From Phenylobacterium sp. RIFCSPHIGHO2_01_FULL_69_31 (lineage in GTDB: Bacteria > Pseudomonadota > Alphaproteobacteria > Caulobacterales > Caulobacteraceae), in NCBI RefSeq assembly GCF_001824475.1, contig NZ_MHXN01000037.1, positions 59,424 through 123,423 of the forward strand: 64,000 nt of DNA, in the 5' to 3' direction. The position numbers and the translations under genes were made by a program. The notes below the pieces were generated by a model. It made no database searches. It had not been told where the DNA came from and saw only the letters and a program-made list of their open reading frames with translations. Positions 59,374-64,000 of this stretch are shown here, piece after piece. Within the stretch, counting starts at the first letter, position 1. Every line of letters starts with the position of its first letter.

Positions 59374-60626
59374 CTGCGCGTCAGGTGCTCGGCGAGGGCC
59401 TCGTAGGCCGGCAGCGAAACCCGGTCCAGCGGGCCATTCCCGTTGGCGGCGGTCGGGTGCGAGGCGAAGCGCGCGATCACCATCTCCGCGCCCGGCGCCA
59501 CGTAGCAGACCTGGCCATGGATGCCGCGGGCGCTGTAGGCGCCGAAGCGGTTGTGGCTGACCCACCACTGGTTCCGGTAGCTCCAGCCCGGCAGGGTGAC
59601 GTAGCCAGCCTTGGCGAAGTCCGCCTTGCGGGCGCCGCCGGCGATGTCGGCCACCACCGCCTCGGGCACGATCCGCTGGCCGTTGAAGGCGCCGCCCAGG
59701 CGCATCATCTCGCCGAACCGGGCGAGGTCGCGGGTGGTGACGTTCAGTCCCGCGCCGCACAGCGCGAAGCCGACGGCGTCGACCATGACGTAGCCGTCCT
59801 CCTCCGCGCCCAGCTTCTGCCAGATCCGCTCGGACAGCAGCTCGGCGAAGGCCTGGCCCGCCACGCGCTGGACGATCCAGCCCAGCACCTCGGTGTTGCA
59901 GGTCTTGTAGGCGAACGCCTGGCCGTGCTCGCCCTCCTTCTTCAGGGTCTTCAGGAAGTCGAAGATGGTGGTCGGGCCGGCGTAGCCCTTGGGGGCCGGC
60001 GAGAACCCGGCGGCGACGCCGTAGAAGCGCACCTCGGCGTCCGGATCGACGTAATCCTCGCGGTAGCGGACGCCGGTGGTCATATCCATGACGTGGCGCA
60101 CCGTGGCGTCGGCGAAGGCGGTTCCGGCCAGCTCCGGCACATAGGCGGTGACCGGCGCCGCCGGATCCAGCGCGCCGTCGTGAACCTGCATGGCGGCCAG
60201 CAGGCCGGCGAACGACTTGGTCACCGACATGGCCAGGTGCGGGACATGCGGCTGCAGCGCGCCCCGGTAGGTCTCGTAGACCACCTGGCCCCGGTGCAGG
60301 ACCACGAGGCCATCGGTGAAGTTCACGTCCACCGACTGGCCCCAGGTCATGGGCTGGCCGTCCTGGGTCACGAACGGCACGGCGTCGAGGTCGTCGCGCA
60401 GGGCGTACGGCAGAGCCGCAGGCGCCGAGGGCCCGCGCCGGATCGCGGCGGAAGGGGCCAGCTCGCGCTGGTGGCTGAAGCTCCAGCGGGTGTTGGGGAA
60501 GCGCCAGCTGGTGGTGTCGGCCAGGCGCACCGTGCGCTCGGGCGGCGGCGGGAAGCCCTGCATCACGCCGAGCGCGGCGGGATCGGTCGAGGCGGCGGTC
60601 GGGGCGGCTTGGACGGTGTCGGACAT
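59370..60626 (-). CDS. serine hydrolase, beta-lactamase/NylB-like
   Basis: A 418-aa serine hydrolase of the beta-lactamase-like family with closest pattern to 6-aminohexanoate-dimer hydrolase. The SxxK motif is SVTKSFAGLL in HLAMSVTKSFAGLLAAMQ. RHVMDMTTGVRYREDYVDPD and CNTEVLGWIVQRVAG follow, and the C-terminal QWWVSHNRFGAYSARGIHGQ replaces the KTG motif. No signal peptide is evident from the ATG at 60626; a much longer Thr/Ala frame upstream is the shadow of the small Tyr/Arg-rich gene. Confidence 0.87.
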   Translation of the reverse strand: MSDTVQAAPTAASTDPAALGVMQGFPPPPERTVRLADTTSWRFPNTRWSFSHQRELAPSAAIRRGPSAPAALPYALRDDLDAVPFVTQDGQPMTWGQSVDVNFTDGLVVLHRGQVVYETYRGALQPHVPHLAMSVTKSFAGLLAAMQVHDGALDPAAPVTAYVPELAGTAFADATVRHVMDMTTGVRYREDYVDPDAEVRFYGVAAGFSPAPKGYAGPTTIFDFLKTLKKEGEHGQAFAYKTCNTEVLGWIVQRVAGQAFAELLSERIWQKLGAEEDGYVMVDAVGFALCGAGLNVTTRDLARFGEMMRLGGAFNGQRIVPEAVVADIAGGARKADFAKAGYVTLPGWSYRNQWWVSHNRFGAYSARGIHGQVCYVAPGAEMVIARFASHPTAANGNGPLDRVSLPAYEALAEHLTRS

Positions 60627-60714
60627 GGTCACACCGCAACACGGGGCCCGGGGCCGCGTCAAACTTTGTGCGCCGAAGGCCCCCGCCCAGGCCGGGCGGG
60701 GACGCAGGGTCCGC

Positions 60715-61053
60715 CTAGTAGCGGCGATAGTCGTAGCGGTAGTCGGGCCGGTCGTAGCGGTAGCCGTCGCCGCGATAGTGGTGGCGGCCGCGGTAGTCGC
60801 GGCGGTTGTCGTAGCGGTCGTACTGGTCGAGGCGGCCGTCACGGTCGCGGTCGCGGTTCCACTCGGCGCGGTCGGAGATGCCGTCCCGGTCGCTGTCGCG
60901 GTAGCGGCGCTGGCCGTCGTAGCGGTAGTCGCGGTCGTAGCCGCCGCGATAGTCGTAGCCGCGGTGCTCGTAGCCATAGGGCTGGGCCATGGCCGCGCCG
61001 GCGGCCAAAGTGGCGGCGGCTGCGGCGGCGACGCCCAGGATGATCTTCCTCAT
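60715..61053 (-). CDS. exported Tyr/Arg/Asp-rich protein with EF-hand-like motifs
   Basis: A 112-aa secreted protein. Signal peptide residues 1-24 (LAAGAAMAQ). The mature part is almost all Tyr, Arg, Asp and Gly (YGYEHRGYDYRGGYDRDYRY) with two DxDxDG-type calcium-binding-like loops, DSDRDGISDRAEW and DRDRDGRLDQYD. Such proteins are common, unnamed, in Caulobacteraceae and sphingomonads. No enzyme activity is expected. It might bind calcium or nucleic acids or be an envelope stress protein. Confidence 0.75.
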   Translation of the reverse strand: MRKIILGVAAAAAATLAAGAAMAQPYGYEHRGYDYRGGYDRDYRYDGQRRYRDSDRDGISDRAEWNRDRDRDGRLDQYDRYDNRRDYRGRHHYRGDGYRYDRPDYRYDYRRY

Positions 61054-61151
61054 CACGGTCTCCTTCACGTTGAGGAGACCCTAGGCGCCGGCGGCTGAAC
61101 GGGGCCGGGGCCAGCCGTTCAGGCAGCGGTCATGTAGCTGAACGAAGCCGG

Positions 61152-61436
61152 CTAGACGCGGAGTTCGACGAACACCTCGGCGCCGCCCTCGCTGTGGCCC
61201 ATCATGACCACGCGCAGCTGTAGGCCGCTGTCGAGGGTCAGCACCCCCTCGCCGGCGCGGAAGGCGCTGGCGGCGAGGTCGGGCGTGAGGGTGAGGCCGC
61301 CGCGGAGGCGGAGCGGGCCCTGGCGCAACCGGGCGGGATCGCCCTCGATCGCGTAGCGGGTCGGCACGTCGTGGCCCAGGAAGCGGACCTGGCCGTCGCC
61401 CTCGAACACGGGCAGCTTCTTCTTGATCATAGGCAT
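61152..61436 (-). CDS. small hypothetical protein next to cold-shock gene (94 aa)
   Basis: Unrecognised 94-residue protein, MPMIKKKLPVFEGDGQVRFL at the start, with strands YAIEGDPARLRQGPLRLRGG and GVLTLDSGLQLRVVMMGHSE, suggesting an all-beta PilZ- or SH3-like fold. The ATG at 61436 is preceded by GGGGAGG at a good distance; the ATG at 61430 is an alternative. It lies 46 bases downstream of the cold-shock gene on the same strand and may be co-transcribed with it. Confidence 0.65.
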   Translation of the reverse strand: MPMIKKKLPVFEGDGQVRFLGHDVPTRYAIEGDPARLRQGPLRLRGGLTLTPDLAASAFRAGEGVLTLDSGLQLRVVMMGHSEGGAEVFVELRV

Positions 61437-61482
61437 GCAGACGGCCTCCCCGCCGGGGCCGGAAGGCCGTTGCAATTCAAGC

Positions 61483-61692
61483 TCAGGCCGCCTGCAGCTG
61501 GCCGGCCGACATCTTGCCGGAACGCTTGTCGCGCTCGAGTTCGAAGCTGACCTTCTGGCCTTCGTTCAGCGAGCCGAGGCCCGCGCGCTCGACGGCCGAG
61601 ATGTGCACGAACACGTCCGCGCCGCCTTCGTCAGGCTGGATGAAGCCGAAGCCCTTGGTGGCGTTGAACCACTTCACAGTACCGGTTTGCAT
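61483..61692 (-). CDS. cspA: cold-shock domain protein
   Basis: Single cold-shock domain of 69 aa that binds single-stranded RNA or DNA and melts mRNA structure. RNP1 is KGFGFIQ and RNP2 is VFVHIS; the start [20 protein letters not shown] is typical. The C-terminus ([14 protein letters not shown]) is charged. The ATG at 61692 is preceded by AAGGGA. The upstream 180 bases could form a long leader, a usual feature of cold-inducible members. Confidence 0.95.
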   Translation of the reverse strand: MQTGTVKWFNATKGFGFIQPDEGGADVFVHISAVERAGLGSLNEGQKVSFELERDKRSGKMSAGQLQAA

Positions 61693-61918
61693 TGATCGTC
61701 CCTTTCCGGACATGAATTCTCGCGCCCGGACGGGCTTTGAGATCAAAATTTCGTTGAGGGTCGATGACGAATACCGGGGCCGAAATACTGGATTTCGTCG
61801 CGGATGCCGGACGAGCCAAGCCGAGATTTGACCAGATAGGAATGCGCGCACTTTTCCCCTCTGGCAAGAATTATTGTCAAATTTCTACCGGCCGGCCGGG
61901 ATTATGCTAGTGTGCGCT
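61693..61918. other. divergent region between cold-shock gene and DUF2188-like gene
   Basis: A 226-base AT-richer spacer. TTGACA with an A/T-rich run (about 61865-61878, minus strand) could serve a cspA promoter and would leave a leader of over 100 bases. On the plus strand TATGCT (61903-61908) is only 10 bases before the ATG at 61919, so the DUF gene may have a nearly leaderless mRNA. Confidence 0.35.
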
Positions 61919-62125
61919 ATGCGAATGGTACCTGACAGGGCGGTCCTGACCGTCTCCCGGTTCGAAGGCGTTTGGCGCGTCGAACTGGACGGCGAAAGCT
62001 TCGGCCACTCCCCGGACAAAGAGGTCGCCAAGGCGGCCGCCAACCGCCACGCCCGCCAGATGCTGGACGGCGGCAAGCCGTGCCAGGTGCGGATCCAGGG
62101 CGAACTCGGCTACGGCGCCGCGTGA
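61919..62125 (+). CDS. DUF2188-like small protein (68 aa)
   Basis: A 68-aa cytoplasmic protein, VLTVSRFEGVWRVELDGESF then SPDKEVAKAAANRHARQMLD and VRIQGELGYG. This is the pattern of DUF2188-like proteins: a two-stranded sheet, a helix with Ala and Arg, and a final strand, sometimes found as stress-related proteins. No Shine-Dalgarno lies before the ATG at 61919 or the ATG at 61925. It ends 2 bases before the next gene. Confidence 0.7.
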   Translation: MRMVPDRAVLTVSRFEGVWRVELDGESFGHSPDKEVAKAAANRHARQMLDGGKPCQVRIQGELGYGAA

Positions 62126-62127
62126 CC

Positions 62128-62406
62128 ATGGCCAAGCCCCTCCCCTCCACCATCTCCACCAAGCCCGGCTCCTCGCCGGACGGTCGGTTCCGCGCCATGA
62201 TCCAGTCGGCGGTGGCCGACGGCGTGGCGGCAGAGGACATGGTCCTGCGCCTGACCCTGCGCGACGTCAGCCTGCTGACCCGCGACCCCGCCACCCCGGT
62301 CACCGACATCAGCTACGCCAATGGCGTGATGCGGTTCCTGGGCGTGCGGGTCGAAAAGGGCGGCGTGCCCGAGAGCATCCTCGACCGCAACGGCGCGGCC
62401 ACCTAA
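62128..62406 (+). CDS. small conserved hypothetical protein (92 aa)
   Basis: A 92-residue protein, MAKPLPSTISTKPGSSPDGR, with a helical segment FRAMIQSAVADGVAAEDMVL and an LRLTLRDVSLLTRDPATPVT strand pair. No signal peptide or membrane helix is visible. It starts 2 bases after the DUF2188-like stop, so it is probably co-translated. No family is named. The following 186-base gap (62407-62592) holds no recognisable gene. Confidence 0.65.
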   Translation: MAKPLPSTISTKPGSSPDGRFRAMIQSAVADGVAAEDMVLRLTLRDVSLLTRDPATPVTDISYANGVMRFLGVRVEKGGVPESILDRNGAAT

Positions 62407-62592
62407 GCCGCCTCCGGACGGCGAACCGACGCATCCCATCACACCGCGCTCGCCGCGGTCAAAGTTGTTCGTCCGTCGCACCGTCTGGGGCGATGGTCGC
62501 CCGCGACCTCTCGCGGGGGTGCGCAATCCGCCGGCTCGCCTAGAATGGGCGCCAAGGAGGCTGCGCCAGGGCGCGGCTCTGGGAGAGCTCGC

Positions 62593-63555
62593 GTGACGGA
62601 TTTCCTGGTGCGGCGGATCGCGCGGCAGCCGCGTGGCATGGCGGCGCGGATAGCGCTGGGCCTGGCCGTGGCCGGGCTGGCGCTGGGGTTCCGCCTGGCG
62701 CTTTCGCCCTACATCGGCATGGGCGCGCCCTTCGCCGCCTTCGTCCTCGGCGTTCTGGTGGCGAGCGTCTTCGGCGGCATCGCCTCGGGCGTGGCCTGCG
62801 CGGCGCTGCTGAGCGTCGGCGGCGCCTTCATGATGACCGCCACCGGACACCCGGCGGCGCTGCGCCGCAGCGTGCTGAGCCTGCTGTTCTTCGTGGCGTG
62901 CAGCGGGTTCGTGATCTGGATCGTGACGCTGCTCCGAGCGGCGCTGGCGCGGGAGGTGGCGGCGCGGGAGAGCGAGCGGCTGCTGAAGCTGGAGCTGCAC
63001 CACCGGGTGAAGAACACCCTGGCCGTGGTCCAGTCCCTGGCCGACCAGACCTTTCGCGGCGCAACCGACACCGAGGCGGCGCGGCGCCACTTCGCCGCCC
63101 GGCTCGCTGCCCTGGCCGACGCGCACGACGTGCTGGTGGACGCCGGCTGGCGCGAGGTGACGCTGCAGACGGTGGCCGAGCGGGCGCTGGCGCCGTTCCG
63201 CCCCACCGCGCCCGGCCGGCTGACCCTCGACGGCGGGCCGGCGCCCGTCTCGCCCGAGGCGGCGGTGGCGCTGACCCTGTGCCTGCACGAACTGGCCACC
63301 AACGCCGTCAAGCACGGCGCCCTCTCCGGCGAGGCCGGCGCGGTGCGCCTGGCGTGGCGCGTGGAGGAGACCGCCGGGCGCCGGCGGCTGGAGGTGGAAT
63401 GGCGCGAGGCCGGCGGGCCCACGCCGGCGCCCGGCGGCCGGCAGGGCTTCGGCGCGCGCCTGCTCACCCGGGCCCTCGCCGCCCAGCCCAACGCCCAGGC
63501 CCGGCTGGACCTCGGCCCGGACGGCGCACTGTGGCGGGCGGCGTTCGACCTGTGA
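62593..63555 (+). CDS. HWE/HisKA_2-family sensor histidine kinase
   Basis: Membrane kinase of 320 aa. Four hydrophobic segments (residues 18-115) resemble the DUF4118/KdpD-type module. A short coiled coil leads to the HisKA_2/HWE phosphoacceptor region LELHHRVKNTLAVVQSLADQ (His near 137), with the ATPase N-box LCLHELATNAVKHGALS and a C-terminal FGARLLTRAL. Such kinases often act on stress or light regulators such as PhyR/LovR. The GTG start at 62593 has GGAGAG upstream; an ATG at 62545 is an alternative. No partner regulator is adjacent. Confidence 0.85.
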   Translation: MTDFLVRRIARQPRGMAARIALGLAVAGLALGFRLALSPYIGMGAPFAAFVLGVLVASVFGGIASGVACAALLSVGGAFMMTATGHPAALRRSVLSLLFFVACSGFVIWIVTLLRAALAREVAARESERLLKLELHHRVKNTLAVVQSLADQTFRGATDTEAARRHFAARLAALADAHDVLVDAGWREVTLQTVAERALAPFRPTAPGRLTLDGGPAPVSPEAAVALTLCLHELATNAVKHGALSGEAGAVRLAWRVEETAGRRRLEVEWREAGGPTPAPGGRQGFGARLLTRALAAQPNAQARLDLGPDGALWRAAFDL

Positions 63556-64000
63556 TCAGCCCGCCGCGGCCGGCGCGGGCCTGAGCGCCCTGCCCCGCCG
63601 CAGCCGCGCCCCGGCGAGGCCAAAGCCGCCGATCATCAGGGCCCAGGTCGCCGGCTCGGGCACCACGGCGGCCGAGACCTCGAACAGCGCCACGCCGGCG
63701 ATGCTGAAATAGAGGGTGTCGAAGTTGCCGATGAAGGGGCCGATGCCGCTCAGGTTCCCCACGTCGGCGCCGCGGATATAGACCTGGAAGGCGTCGGGCC
63801 AGGGCACCGGGTCCACATCGGCGGGCATGCTGGCGTCGCGGAAGCCCACCAGGCTGGTGAAGTCGCCGGAGAACGTCTGGCTCCCCAGCAGCAGGCCCGG
63901 CGCGGTGAAGTCCTGCAGCCCGAAGTCGTAGTCCACCCCGTCGACCACCAGGGTGGTGATCTGGAGCCCCGCCCGGCCGGTGTTGGATTCCAGCAGGCGG
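63556..64000 (-). CDS. PEP-CTERM sorting-signal protein (5' end outside window)
   Basis: The C-terminal part of an exported protein; the frame stays open to the right edge. It ends with a PEPxxWA-CTERM tail: VVPEPATWALMIGGFGLAGA followed by RLRRGR, i.e. the PEP motif, membrane helix and basic tail cleaved by an exosortase. The visible ectodomain is rich in Phe, Gly and Asp (YDFGLQDFTAPGLLLGSQTF). The function is unknown, usually surface or matrix related. Its stop abuts the kinase stop (TGATCA). Confidence 0.85.
   Translation of the reverse strand, partial: RLLESNTGRAGLQITTLVVDGVDYDFGLQDFTAPGLLLGSQTFSGDFTSLVGFRDASMPADVDPVPWPDAFQVYIRGADVGNLSGIGPFIGNFDTLYFSIAGVALFEVSAAVVPEPATWALMIGGFGLAGARLRRGRALRPAPAAAG

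Noticed and set aside
60718-60990. Short repeated triplet-like DNA pattern, possible tandem repeat or CRISPR
   Set aside because: Repeats are irregular codons for Tyr, Arg, Asp and Gly in a secreted protein; there are no conserved repeat units or spacers.

Overview
This is a dense, GC-rich (roughly 70 percent) alphaproteobacterial chromosome segment, most likely from the Caulobacteraceae (Phenylobacterium or a close relative). This is inferred from the gene families and their order: an aroQ-accB-accC ... aat-DUF2155-NDUFA12 block, a LytM peptidase/bactofilin pair, an RNase E ending in a Gly-Trp-Trp motif as in Caulobacter, PEP-CTERM and Tat proteins, and GCTA-type -10 elements. No CRISPR array, prophage, transposase, rRNA or tRNA gene was seen.

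Layout. 1-6283 (minus): a translationally coupled SUF iron-sulfur operon, iscR - cysteine desulfurase - sufB - two small unknown proteins - sufC - sufD - sufS (cut by the left edge), with a palindrome over its likely promoter. 6432-7463: a small alpha/beta hydrolase and an NTF2-like protein. 7708-11497 (minus): a DUF4173 membrane protein overlapping an OmpR-type regulator and its kinase. 11606-15887: Baeyer-Villiger-type monooxygenase, exported M20 amidohydrolase, anmK. 16159-24610: tyrS, bcp, and a cell-wall/translation group (LytM peptidase-bactofilin, prfB with its +1 frameshift, PBP1A, AmiC-type amidase). 25044-29979: rne with a long palindrome-bearing leader, an exported M48-TPR protease and a DsbA-like lipoprotein. 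30028-35757: FAD oxidoreductase, two overlapping glycan genes (one a LmbE deacetylase-GT2 fusion), aldehyde dehydrogenase. 35770-39141: thiGS and aroQ-accB-accC. 39176-43960: a two-component system, PepSY protein, GT4 glycosyltransferase and a decapitated carboxylesterase, apparently inserted between accC and aat. 43999-45835: aat, DUF2155, NDUFA12. 46020-48470: a protein built from degenerate class II ribonucleotide reductase. 48572-56539: pentapeptide-repeat protein, aspS, paired amidohydrolases (the second lacking its metal-binding HxH), a short degenerate SEDS-like membrane protein, a serine hydrolase. 56643-64000: flavodoxin-like protein, Tat-exported class V aminotransferase-fold protein, LprI-domain protein, NylB-like hydrolase, small stress-type genes with a cold-shock protein, an HWE-type kinase and a PEP-CTERM protein cut by the right edge.

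Most of the window is housekeeping. The most unusual items are three eroded enzymes kept as intact reading frames: the NrdJ-derived protein with its catalytic CSE motif apparently replaced by alanines, the SEDS-like protein without the catalytic Asp, and the amidohydrolase without HxH. Also unusual are the large antisense overlap of aat with the DUF2155 gene, the LmbE-GT2 fusion and the hairpin-rich rne leader. Gene ends are extremely compact: several convergent pairs share or abut their stop codons.
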